DNA from: Conoideocrella luteorostrata
Taxonomy: Eukaryota > Ascomycota > Sordariomycetes > Hypocreales > Clavicipitaceae
Assembly: GCA_032433595.1 (NCBI GenBank)
Contig: JASWJB010000383.1
Span: 1-35,856 of the forward strand
DNA length: 35,856 nucleotides
Direction of reading: 5' to 3'
The notes under the pieces were generated by a model. That model did not search any database and had not been told where the DNA came from. It saw only the letters and a list, made by a program, of their open reading frames with translations. Shown in pieces: positions 21,136-31,086 of the stretch. The translations under genes and the position numbers were made by a program. The number at the start of each line of letters is the position of its first letter. Within the stretch, counting starts at the first letter, position 1.

Positions 21136-23802
21136 CTGCATCCAACAACGTCGTCGAGTGATGATCGAGCGACACACCCCACGCCAGGCAATTACGTGAT
21201 AGACACCATGGGTCAATGGCAAGGTTGTGGCCAAGCGTGGAACCCCAGAGCACCCCATGAGCATCAACACCAAAGCTCTTCGTGGCGTCGCCATTTTACT
21301 GGGATGCTCATGGTTCCCGGAAGGTCTTAATCCAATTCGGCATCAGCCGACAGTGACAATGTCTCGTATAGCATGGGGTAAATGCGGCCAGGTACAAGGG
21401 AGAATGGAGAATGGACCGACAGTCAGCTTCCTCATGAGGAAAGGATTTCGTGCTATTGAGTGTAAAAGGTTCCGGCGCTAAAGAACAACGCTGGTCTCTG
21501 AATGGATAACTTGGCTCGAATTTGACAAGGGCGCAGCCTGCATCTGCGGCTTACTAGTAATTGATGCCGGTGCGGTAAAGAGCGCGCGAGTTGAGCTCGG
21601 ACACCTTCTTTATCTGGAGTTGGCCGGGAGAAGTCTAAATGGGCCTAGGTCGAGCCAAGTCACAGCCCCCCGTCCCGTGTGCCTGGCTAAGTGTCTGATA
21701 AGATGTAGAGAGTTTGGGGAAAGTTGGGGATTGGAGAAGACGTAGTTCGGCATCGCGCGGTTGACCAGACAAACTGCCGACCGAACAAAGAGGCCGCGCT
21801 ATAGTCTGCTCCGTAACTAGCTACCGGGCGCTGATCTCTTGTGCAGAATAACTAGGTCCTTCCGAGACATGTTTGTGGACAAAACAGCACCTCTTATCTT
21901 CGTTGCCAAGACGTAATCGCCTTCCTTGTTAGGGTTACATCTGGAGTCCCCGTGGGTCGTGGGGGAGCCCACCTGTGGAGATGCAATTAATTGCTCTTGC
22001 CGACGGACTGCGTACTGCAGTGTAGTTAATGAGACGGGCGTAAAGAGACGGGTGAAGAAGGCTGTGCTGTGCGCAGCCTGCCAAGAGCTGCCTGGTCCGC
22101 CGAGGTTCTTTTGCATCCCGCAGGCTGCGCGGAACTTGATGGCATGGCCATTGACTACGCAACTATTGGCCGGCAGAGACGAGAGCAGCGAGGAAAAGCC
22201 CGCGCCCCGATCTGTTAACCGGTTATAAGGACATGCACAATATATATGAGACTAGCCGATAGCAAACTGATAGACTCCCGCAACCCTGCCACTAGTGCCT
22301 TGCTATAAGTTCGACGGATGGATCGCCGAATCCAGGAGGCGATTTTATTAGTTATGTAGTTAACCTAATCCTCTGCTTGATGTCCCGCAGCACCTGAACT
22401 GGACTCGCCCACAAATATGTGCTGACAGTAGTATGCGGAACCACATGTGACAACACGCAGCCGTGTAGGCGGATTCGAGGACGGTCGCGTCAGCAAACAT
22501 GCATATGCAACATCGCCGCGCACCTGTGCTCTACGCATGTCCCTATGCCAGTAATAAGCCATGCACCAGTTCCAGTAGGCCCGAATGCACAGTGCAAGTC
22601 CATGCGCCCTATGCTTGCCGCCGCGAATTCATGTATATATGCACCTTGTGTTGGATATAAGACATAATAATAACTTACTAAAAGAACATTTAGTGAGCTC
22701 ACACTTTTGCGCTATGGCGCAACGGATATTTAATCCGACACCTTGTCGCCGCCGTTTTCGCTTTTATTTCGCTCGCGCTACCGCACTTCATTCCAGGATC
22801 AATTAGCGACAGAATATAATTTCTTGTGTCCTCAAGAGATCGCCCATTCTTAAGACAACAGAACTCCTTTATTACTAGTGATGAACACGAAGAAGAAATG
22901 TCTTTTTCTGACATAACTGGATCCGCGGGGCTGAGCTGACGTCGTCGAGAACTCAGCGGCAGAACTGGAAGTTGCTTCAGACGTTTTTCACACTCCGAGT
23001 GGCATCTCAGCAGCAGTGTTTGCTCACTATGACTAATAATTATTAGCAAGAAATGAGTCAACGGAAGAAAACACAATAGCTTGTTGACCCAAAGCACACA
23101 CGTGCAATACGCATGTACTACCCTCTAACGCGCGACCAGCAGCACAAATTTAATTCAATTGAGCAATTAGAGAGAAACCTCATTTAACCAATAGAGACAT
23201 TGTAGATACTAGGACTAAATAGTTGAATTCCGCTTGAGATTATTAACCATAATAGCTCTTTAAAAATATAAAGACTACTGCAGTAGGCACAACAGCGGAG
23301 CTTTCGACAAAGACATAATCGAATAGTAAAGAGACTTGGTATCCGACTTGAACGCGTGGGCTAGAGCCCCTTGCAGATCTAATATAACTACATGACCCAA
23401 CCAAATTAGTCAAGTCCAAATTCGTACAGTAGCAAACTGTGATCTTCTGAAGGATCCTTCCGCAAACATAACGGCACTAGTGGATAATTCGCAACTATTC
23501 GTTACTAAAGTTACCGCCCTATTTATACTAGGAAACGCTACATAGGTTACGACCCCGCAAAACAACACCTTCCGTTCTGGGTCGACAACTAACTTATTCT
23601 AAGTCTTGATCTCAGACGAAAAGAAGCTCTCACATGGTAAGCTTGCACGGTTCCTGTTCTGTAAGTTTATCCTCCTTTTTTTTTTCGGGTAACGAAAAAC
23701 TTTAGACAAGGTTCATCCTGAAATTATTCTCATATAGTGGTCTATCATGAGCTAACTAGTACATTGTTACTTATTGTTCTCTCCAGGTGCCTCCTAATAT
23801 GA
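21136..23802. other. Gene-free interval
   Basis: No gene can be supported over about 2.6 kb; frames are at most 132 codons and lack motifs. A short perfect hairpin lies at 22707-22722 (TTGCGC, loop TATG, GCGCAA). From about 23100 to 23800 the DNA becomes AT-rich, with a T run at about 23674-23686. It may be old, decayed repeat DNA. Confidence 0.45.
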
Positions 23803-25654
23803 TCAGCCAGCTACTTGTAGCTGCACCTCAGCACCACCTGGAGGCAGCAATACGCCTGCTCCCAACCTCCTCACTTGTGCAGCACCGCTGGGAAGTCTGA
23901 TGCCTCTAAAGCGTTGCATTATTCTTGCGGTTGTGTAGAACATTTCGACAAGCCCGAAAAGCTCTTGGAGGGAAACATTTGTTAGTGACATAGCCTGTTA
24001 CACTGACGGAGTCTTACAATCAGTTATAACTCACGGCCTGGACACACTCGTGGACCACCGCCAAATGGTGCGTATTCGGGACCAGGATAGCGGCCTTCCC
24101 CTGTGTGGTGTTTGCGAGGCATGTCCACAGAGAGATATACAGTTGCTCAAGCTGCGACCTACATCGTTCTGGTCTAAATTTATCTGGCTCTGCGCCCGAT
24201 TCCTCGTTGCGGCGGTGCATGAAAAAGAGACAGCACATGACGACAGTACCCTTGGCGACGGCAACGGGGTCGCACCCGTCTGGGCCGCCGCCCGTGGGAA
24301 GAGTTGTACCCCTGATCGCCTGACGTCCAATATTCGGCAGTGTGGGGTACATACGCAAGGCTTCGTAGATGGCATTGTGCAGTTTCCTGCATTTTTGCAG
24401 TCTCCCAAGTCATCTCTTCCTTGGGATCTTTTTGCGTTCCGAAAGCATCCAGCACCTTTGAAAGGTTAGTATTGTGTAAACAAAAAAAAATTGCCTTCTT
24501 TCTATTCTGTTTCACATACTTCTTGCCTCACATCACTGTAGACCTCTGGATGTCGCTCAAGTTCCAAAAATAGCCACGGGAGTGCCCCGGCTGTCATGTT
24601 GTGGCCTGCGATAAAAAGGTCCAGCACCACACCGCGGATGTACTCCGTATCTGAGCCTCCTGAACAAGGTTACCTACAAAGCTCGCAGTAATGGGGGCGC
24701 CTTTAGACTTTTCGCCAATCGCACACTGAATCACATCGTCACAGAGCTTCCTAAGCAACCCACACGCACTACAAAACCGGGGAGCGTCGTAAACCCAAGC
24801 TTTTGTGCCGAGCAGAGAGCGGACCCCGACAAAGCTGGCAATCGTATCAAATGCTTCCTTCCACGAAACATGCTGTTTCGGCTTGTCAGAGGGACTGTCG
24901 TCTCTTGTAGCTGAAGAAGCCTGCAAGCCGGTGCTCACTCCAAACATGTGCTTGGTTGAGCGGTCAAGCGACATTTGAGCAAACGCGTGAAACATTGTGA
25001 ATGTCTCTGTCCAGCCATCGACGTCGGTTGCGGCTGTGATATTGTCAAAGAGTGCTTCAATGACCTCTTCAACACTCTCGGTGAAGCGCCCCGGAAACCG
25101 ACCTTGATTGTTTTCCGGTTCTGCGACCATAAAGCCCCCTCGGTCATGACCACTCCTTGACTACCGATTGGGCCAATAGCTACTTTTCTTGCATCCGGGA
25201 CGCCGTAGTCTTGAGCGTGTAAGCTGAGCACGGCTCGAACATTTCTCGGCTCGATACTGTGAACAACGCGTGATATGCCGTAACCGTCGTAGAGGGCATG
25301 GGTCGCCCCGTAGGTTTCGAACCTCTTGCCAAACACATCTAATAAGAGGTCGCTTTTGCGTTACGATAAAAGGTTCAGTTTGTTACAAATACTCGGGACA
25401 AAGCTGTATGGAATCTCCACCTTCGTTCGACCACAGCCATGTTCTTTGGAGAACCTTTGAAATTGTTTCGCGGTATTCCGCTTCTTATAGTGCTTTTTAA
25501 CAGTGTGCGTTAATGCAATCAAGAATGCCCAGAACAGCAGAGCTGCAGTACATCTCATCAAACTGGCCGCTGTGATGGCCGCCAGCCGACTCTCCGGCAG
25601 TTGGCCGCCGTATCCGCTCTGCCGATTGGTGACTGAGTAGTCCATTCGGAGCAT
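23803..25654 (-). pseudogene. Decayed cytochrome P450 monooxygenase
   Basis: The minus strand carries the ordered remains of a membrane-bound fungal P450 resembling the CYP52/CYP539-like alkane or fatty-acid hydroxylases. They are an N-terminal membrane helix (about 25560-25500), FGKRFETYG (about 25335), an I-helix AGHNMTAG (about 24610), ALRMYP and TTLPTGGGPDG (about 24355-24270), FRPER (about 24190), and the haem motif FGGGPRVCPG (about 24068-24036) with its C-terminal segment. Two introns remain perfect: 24519-24456 (GTATGT, CTAAC, AAAG) and 24034-23964 (GTGAGT, CTAAC, CAAG). The exons are broken by an in-frame TAA at 25363-25361 and by frameshifts near 25095, 24650, 24400 and between 24180 and 24080. 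The intact splice sites and readable motifs suggest recent loss; sequencing error is the alternative. No working enzyme is expected. Confidence 0.85.
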
Positions 25655-26702
25655 TTCCTACGCAACGTAAGCAACAGTTTCAGTCAGAGATATGTTGCTG
25701 TGCAAAAACTGTCTAGGATGAAACCAAGGAGTGGAAAAACAAAAAGCCTTGACGTATGTCTTCCGCGTGTTGCAAAGTGGAACAAGATGCTTCCGCGTAT
25801 TATTTAGTAATGTCCAGAGGATTCAGAAACAAGTAATCGGTTGCGACTCGCTAATTCACACCGCATACATTAGATATCGACTCCAACTCTACCGTCGGCA
25901 GTGCAGCATTCCATGTCGACGTCAGCACTAAATTTAACGCTAAGCGGGCCGTCCACAGTATCATGTGCAACAGGAGACGGCATTGGTAGATACTGCGGCA
26001 TTTAACGGTACTTGGATGTTCTTTGCGTCACCAACAGATAAGGCCGCTAAGTTTCGAAAGCTAGTTAGGCTACCGGATGACTCGGAAGCGAAAGGTCGGA
26101 CGCAGACTATTCGTAATCCTAACGTGGCTAGAGGAAAGAACTTGTAGTGACGGTTTCAATATTGGTGATTTGGCTAGAAGCACTTCTTTTCCTTTAGAAT
26201 ATGGCATCTTTTCAACAACATTTCTGCAATTACGACTTGAAGACTTTTGCTTAATAGTCCTATCAGCGGATTTCTCCGGCGACGTTATAAATAATTCGCC
26301 AGGAAACTTCACTGCCAAACTGGAAAAAACGTCACCACTAAATACAAATATTGTTGCGTGGATTATAAGCCCTAATTGTAGCCACTAGAGAGAACTTTAG
26401 TCGGCCTACACTTTTGGTCTGGTGGTCAAGCGGTTAATTGTTCCCACAAATTTAGTCCACGTCACCCGACCTCCGACCCCTGCTGTCTCGTAGATCTTGC
26501 CGCTATCGATGCCGCAGTCTCTGCATGCGGTCTCTGGATCGTTCGGTCTAAGCTGGAAGTCTGCATTGAAACAATCAGCTTCTTAGGTTAGGGTTGTCTC
26601 TCTTAGTAGGCGGAACAGCCGGTTTGGCATACGCAGTGGATACAAAAACGGCTTACCGGGCACCACTTACGTACCACAGCCGTGGCTGGACCCCTGGGCT
26701 CC
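25655..26702. other. Gene-free interval
   Basis: No gene is seen. The frames at 26070-26388 overlap on both strands and lack motifs. A segment near 26415-26435 (GGTGGTCAAGCGGTTA) looks like a tRNA A-box but is not part of a complete tRNA fold. Confidence 0.45.
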
Positions 26703-26810
26703 GTCACAAGTGAGCAGCTATGAAAGTGGATATCTAATTCAGTGGAATCGTCTTTGCTTTTCTGTCTATACTGACGAGGACTTAGACCTCTTCTTATACC
26801 TGGAATTTAG
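26703..26810 (+). repeat. Solo diverged copy of the element-2 terminal repeat
   Basis: The copy begins GTCACAAGTGAGCAGCTATG and continues through CAGTGGAA, a T-rich stretch, TGACGAGGA and CTTATACCTGGAATTT. Its order matches the long terminal repeats at 29905-30000 and 30265-30370. It is followed by GATGTTGAAT and GACGGAAG words like those in the element-2 core, so this is probably an old, truncated element. Confidence 0.65.
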
Positions 26811-28247
26811 GTACTAATTTGAGGTTATCCTTCGATGCTAGAAATTTCTATCATATGATGTTGAATCTTACGATGTGTGCCTGACGGAAGTTTCGTACGG
26901 CAGCATCCGCAGAGTGGATATCTCATGACGGGCTCGAAGGGATGACGTAGCAAATGAGGTCGGTATCTGTTTTTGCCAATAGATGGGTCAATTGACGCTC
27001 GAAATATAATACATCAGTAGTACCAAAAGGTTAGGAGAGCCTCCGGAGCCTGCTGTGCTGTGCATGGCCTCGCCGACAATTCCTACACTTCGTAGTGACG
27101 GCTCTTGAGCAAAATTACGCCGTCTTCCATTTTATTCCTTTGATTCTCGTGTTGTTTTAATTTGTATTTGCTACTAAGAATAGCCGCTACCGGGGATATT
27201 TAGCACAGCCTAAAAATACTCGTGATGGAAACATCTCAGTGATCCCGTATGGTGGCACTACCACTGAGATTAAGATAAAAGCTCAACATTCTTGTTTGAG
27301 CAAACTAGACTTGTTGATATTCGATGGCTTAGCACGGATGCTGTAGACTACAGTAGTCTCATCTTAGACAGATGAGATGTGTATTAGCGCCGATGTTGCC
27401 AGGGACGTTTGGTTCAAGATGCCGAAAAATTGTCAGGCGACGGAGCGGTCAACTAAAAAAATAGTTTGCTGTCAGATACGCAGAATGCAAGCTCTAGTCG
27501 CCACTTCATAATATGATACTATCAAAGTACCGGTCAGGAAAGCTTTCGTGAAGTATGGAGTGGTCCTATGGTTCCTGTGGCCGTCCAAGCAACTTTAAAG
27601 ATCAGGGGCCGCTGGGAAAGCACCTAGCAGATGGCATGAATTGAGGTGGAAGCATATGTCCTTACCAGATACCTCATTATCTTCACTTCGCCTGACTCCT
27701 CGCGTCACGGAGGGTTTCTTTCGTTTCGCGTAACACAACATCTTCCCGACAACATAATATTGAAGTTAACATACCTGCGAACGCATACGAGAACCGGGCG
27801 GTTCATGAGTGGCACTGGTTAAAATTTTATTAAATTTATCTTTAACTCTCTAGTATTTCGCTTGTATTTACGCGATAGTAAATCATGTCTAAGACGGTAT
27901 GCGGGCATATATTGGATCAGATAGTATAGGATCAAATTCATGTGCATTGATAGTGCGAGAAGTGTTAAGATGATGATGGATGCAGGATTCCTCCTCTGAC
28001 GGCCCTGTCCAAATCCCCTTGATTATACCTCTATTAGCTGAGACACCCTTGTCTCAGATTCCTGCCTCAGACCCAGGGGCCGCGTAATCCTTCACCAAGT
28101 ATCCGTGTAATCCATACATAGTAGCTGGGTAGCTGTGCAACCCGACAAAATCTCATCTTCATTGACAGAAGTCCCATAGCGGGCTTTATTCATGCCTAGG
28201 CAGCGAAACAGTCATAGACTATTCAACGTCCTCTCTCCATAAGCATA
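26811..28247. other. Gene-free repeat-bearing interval
   Basis: No coding region is seen for about 1.4 kb. Two overlapping palindromes lie at 27345-27359 (AGACTAC A GTAGTCT) and 27358-27376 (CTCATCT, loop TAGAC, AGATGAG). An 8-bp perfect hairpin lies at 28038-28057 (CTGAGACA, loop CCCT, TGTCTCAG). A block at 27969-28000 resembles 4111-4156. This suggests decayed repeat DNA. Confidence 0.45.
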
Positions 28248-29153
28248 CTAAGAAAAAACCCTTGAAGAAACAAAAAGACTTTCTACGTACGGTCGGGAAG
28301 CCTTCGTAGGCACCGATCGTCGGATCATGGTGGTACCCGGGACCGGACGGAAGTGTAGCATCGGGTTAACGGGCAGGGTCCAGTGCGGGCGGCAAAAGCG
28401 GTTGCAGACGTGCTGGGCAAAGAACGAACTAATGCCGTTAGGGCCGAGATCCGTCACACCGTATTGGCGAGTTTGGGAGAGGATGACAGGGTCGGAGAGG
28501 ACCACCTCTTGCTGGTAGATGCCACCTTGGAGATCGCACAGAACAGAGTAGCCGCCAGAGAGGTGGTAGCTAAAGTAGCTGAGAGCCTGCATGACCATCC
28601 CCCAAACCTCTGACTCATCACTCCATCCAGTATTGCTGTTGAACTTTTGGTAATTTTGGATAAATGGCTCGATCAGAAGGTTCTGGCCAGCCCACTCAGC
28701 GTGACTGCCGCTGGCTGAGCGCCATACTTCGGGAACATTGATTTTGACTACCTTATTGACAACTCCAAGTTCATTGAACGCATTGACAATCTCCAGGGCC
28801 TTATCAACAGCCTTGATGTCGAGCGCGAAATAGTCTTTTGAAAAAACAGCGCCAGTCTTAAACCATTTGGCAACACATGCTTGGCCGCAGCGAAGACCGG
28901 AGTTGTAGGACCCTTTGGCTACCCAGCGAAAAGCGCCTTGTGCAAATGGCCTCTCCAAGGCCGAAATTGGGATGGAAGCAGAGCTGGCGTTGTTAAATCT
29001 GCCGCCGCCAGACTGCCTTGAAGGAGGTACGTCGGAAGAGTGGCCATAGACACAAACTGTACATCGCGATACACCGGCACCCTTGGAGTACTGTTTGGCC
29101 GTGTAGGACGTCCGGGGGAGGTTGCGGTAACAAGCGGCACATTCGCGACTCAT
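28248..29153 (-). CDS. Atypical alpha-kinase (MHCK/EF2K-type) protein
   Basis: A single exon encodes 301 residues. The N terminus has two CxxC pairs (Cys5/Cys8 and Cys31/Cys34), a likely zinc-binding knob. The alpha-kinase domain spans about 65-275. It has FAQGAFRWVAKG at the start, Lys96 in CVAKWF as the nucleotide-binding lysine, LLIEPFI with Glu162, CDLQGGIY with Asp207, LSDPVI with Asp221, the Gly-containing turn DLGPNGI and a C-terminal zinc-site region HVCNRFCRPHW (about 248-258). The family phosphorylates Ser/Thr, typically within helices; here the substrate is unknown. Such stand-alone alpha-kinases are scattered and often multicopy in filamentous fungi. The start is the only upstream ATG that keeps the cysteine pairs. 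A short inverted-repeat element lies only about 200 bp upstream, so its promoter may have been altered by insertion. Confidence 0.85.
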   Translation of the reverse strand: MSRECAACYRNLPRTSYTAKQYSKGAGVSRCTVCVYGHSSDVPPSRQSGGGRFNNASSASIPISALERPFAQGAFRWVAKGSYNSGLRCGQACVAKWFKTGAVFSKDYFALDIKAVDKALEIVNAFNELGVVNKVVKINVPEVWRSASGSHAEWAGQNLLIEPFIQNYQKFNSNTGWSDESEVWGMVMQALSYFSYHLSGGYSVLCDLQGGIYQQEVVLSDPVILSQTRQYGVTDLGPNGISSFFAQHVCNRFCRPHWTLPVNPMLHFRPVPGTTMIRRSVPTKASRPYVESLFVSSRVFS

Positions 29154-29356
29154 GGTCGGAGGTGTTGAGGCGGAGGAAAATTGAAGCAGTTGCAGTAGTT
29201 ACTTGTTGCAAGCAAGAAAAAGCCGGGGGCACCACTCGGCCCTTCGGTTCGCGCCGCGACTGATGTTGTAGGAAGCACAGGGCTTCTGATTTGACGTCAA
29301 AAGGTTCCCGCACGAAGCAATAGGTAAAACAAAGTATTCAATTCATTCATAAGTAC

Positions 29357-29892
29357 TAAGAGAGAAGAAGAAGAGGAAGAGGAATGCCCCGAGCGCGCCG
29401 TATAAAGAGGCGCGCTAGGGTGGCCACGTGACCTTGTCCGTAATTACTCGTACGCTTCACGAGGGATTCTAACAGATGCAGTAAAACTAGCCCCTTAACC
29501 CTAGCCAGGAGCCTCGCCTACCACACGGAATGTCGCACGAAACAGCACAACAAGGCGTCGCACGCGCATGTGTGGAATTGCGTGGAATCCTGTGGAATTT
29601 AACTCGGTCCTTCTTAACCTCGGATTACGAGTATTTCTCTTGTTCTAGATGCCAGCAAAAGCCTCATTTTGCCTAGAATAGACTGTCACAGGAAATATTC
29701 AACATTACCGGAAACATTCAAAATCACCGAAAACGTACGCTGCCGATGGAGGCGTATCCCTCGAAACGTTCAACATCGCCGGAAGCGGACGATATCTGTT
29801 GGAGTCCCTCGTCAAGATCACGTGGCCACCCTAGCGCACCTCTTTTATACGGCGCGCTCGGGGCCATTCCCCCTCTTCTTCTTCTCTTCTTA
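29357..29892. mobile_element. MITE-like element 1 with ~80-bp terminal inverted repeats
   Basis: The left repeat (about 29357-29436) and the reverse complement of the right repeat (about 29814-29892) align nearly base for base. The shared order is an AGAAGAAGAAGAGG tract, CCCCGAGCGCGCCGTATAAA, GAGG, a GCGCTAGGGTGGCCACGTG core and CTTG. The element is about 536 bp and has no open frame for a transposase, so it would be non-autonomous. I cannot define a clear target-site duplication. Inside, at about 29695-29800, are ATTCAACAT..CCGGAA minisatellite units shared in inverted orientation with element 2. Confidence 0.8.
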
Positions 29893-29904
29893 GATAGACA
29901 GACC

Positions 29905-30370
29905 TGTCACAAGTGAGCAGCTATGGAAGTCGGGTCTCTAAAGCAGTGGAAAATTGTCCTTGATTTCTATCTAATTGACGGGGAATTTGACTACTATTTA
30001 TCTCTGCGATATGCCTCTTCTTCTGGAATCATTTCACTCCATTGATTCCGACGATATCGTAGGCTTCCGGCGATGTTGAATTCCTCCAACGATGCGCTTC
30101 CGTCAGCATCGTACGATTCCGACGATATTGAATGCTTCCGATCATACGTTTCTGATGATATTGAATGCTTCCGGTAATGTTGAATGTTTTCGGTCGCATC
30201 GTGTGTTTTCGGTGATGTTGAATGTGACAAGACCTAATTGAATTGAATTCAGAAGAGGAGGCATCTTGCTGAGATAAATAGTAGTCAAATTCCCCGTCAA
30301 TTAGATAGAAATCAAGGACAATTTTCCACTGCTTCAGAGACCCGACTTCTATAGCTGCTCACTTGTGACA
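29905..30370. mobile_element. MITE-like element 2 with ~100-125-bp terminal inverted repeats
   Basis: Left 29905-30030 begins TGTCACAAGTGAGCAGCTAT; right 30246-30370 ends with its reverse complement, with only a few mismatches over the outer 100 bases and weaker matching over the inner 25. The element is about 466 bp and has no coding capacity. The core (about 30040-30240) is a minisatellite. It sits 12 bp from element 1. The flanks show GACA-like words on both sides but no convincing duplication. The high similarity of its two ends suggests it is the youngest member of its family here. Confidence 0.82.
30040..30240. repeat. Two-unit minisatellite in element 2
   Basis: About ten units of 14-20 bases alternate between a TTCCGGYGATGTTGAATG-like form and a TTCCGTCAGCATCGTACGA-like form. 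The same units, reverse-complemented, fill about 29695-29800 in element 1. Confidence 0.7.
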
Positions 30371-30559
30371 TAGACAAGCTGAAAATCTAGTCGCAAGCCA
30401 CGCTGCGCGGCAATAAACAACAATAAGAGGCACTAAGAGATTAGCTCAAGCCACCGAATCCTTCCACAACTGAATAATAGGAATAATAGGATTCCACTGA
30501 ATTCAATGAATTCAGCTAGATCTAACGGAAATGCCCAGATTGACGGCATCTAGAAAGAG

Positions 30560-30663
30560 ATTTCAGGTATAAATAGCTGTCAAATTCCTCGTCAATTAGA
30601 TAGAAATCAAGGACATCTTTCCACTGCACGCATCAGAGTTCCATAGTCCCTCATATTGTGACG
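30560..30663 (-). repeat. Diverged copy of the element-2 terminal repeat
   Basis: On the minus strand it reads GTCACAATATGAGG, then CTATGGAA, CAGTGGAAA, TGTCCTTGATTTCTATCTAA, TTGACGAGGAATTTGACAG and TTATACCTGAAAT. The order is the same as in the ends of element 2. Confidence 0.7.
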
Positions 30664-30769
30664 TATCCCTACTATTTCTTGCCGTAACATCTCGTCGAAT
30701 CCTCCGGGCAATGGAGAATTCTGCAGGACGACTCCATGCTCTGTAGCGCAACATCGTATGATAGGTGTC

Positions 30770-30868
30770 GCAACGTGAGTAGCAGTAGCAGTGGAAGTGG
30801 TTATTCGATTCAGTGAAAGTTTTCTCGCATTTTGTTTATTTGACGAGGAATTAGGGCTCTTCTTATAA
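30770..30868 (+). repeat. Diverged copy of the element-2 terminal repeat
   Basis: On the plus strand it has GTGAGTAGCAG, GGAAGTGG, GATTCAGTGAAA, TTTATTTGACGAGGAATTAG and CTCTTCTTATA, matching the family order with more divergence. It faces away from the copy at 30560-30663. Confidence 0.55.
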
Positions 30869-31086
30869 TAATCGACGACTAATTCGTCATTGAATTCGTT
30901 ATTGTCAGAGACATCGCCTCGTGAGCGTCAGAGGTGTTGTTTCCGGACCGTCAGAGATGTCGTCTTTCGACATCCCTGTTCTGCATGACATCTTCTTAAA
31001 AAAAAACATTATACAGATTTTTCGGGGAAATTGTAAGACAGGCACGGCCGGTGGCCACTTTTAATCTTGAATGCCAGATGGGCCCC

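Larger units (their letters stand above)
30371..31086. other. Repeat-rich interval without genes
   Basis: No gene is seen. It contains short direct repeats (GGAATAATAGGAATAATAGG at about 30478-30500), GAATTCA palindromes near 30505, two diverged copies of the element-2 terminal repeat (annotated separately) and further GATGTCG/TCAGAGATG words at about 30910-30980. The end is the 3' flank of the hydrolase gene. Confidence 0.5.

Noticed and set aside
15990..25654. A secondary-metabolite cluster formed by the oxidase, protease and P450
   Set aside because: There is no backbone enzyme, regulator or transporter between them, and the P450 is broken. Proximity alone does not make a cluster.
26400..26480. 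tRNA-like A-box (GGTGGTCAAGCGGTTA)
   Set aside because: No matching B-box, acceptor stem or anticodon arm can be folded. It could be a SINE head, but there is too little evidence.
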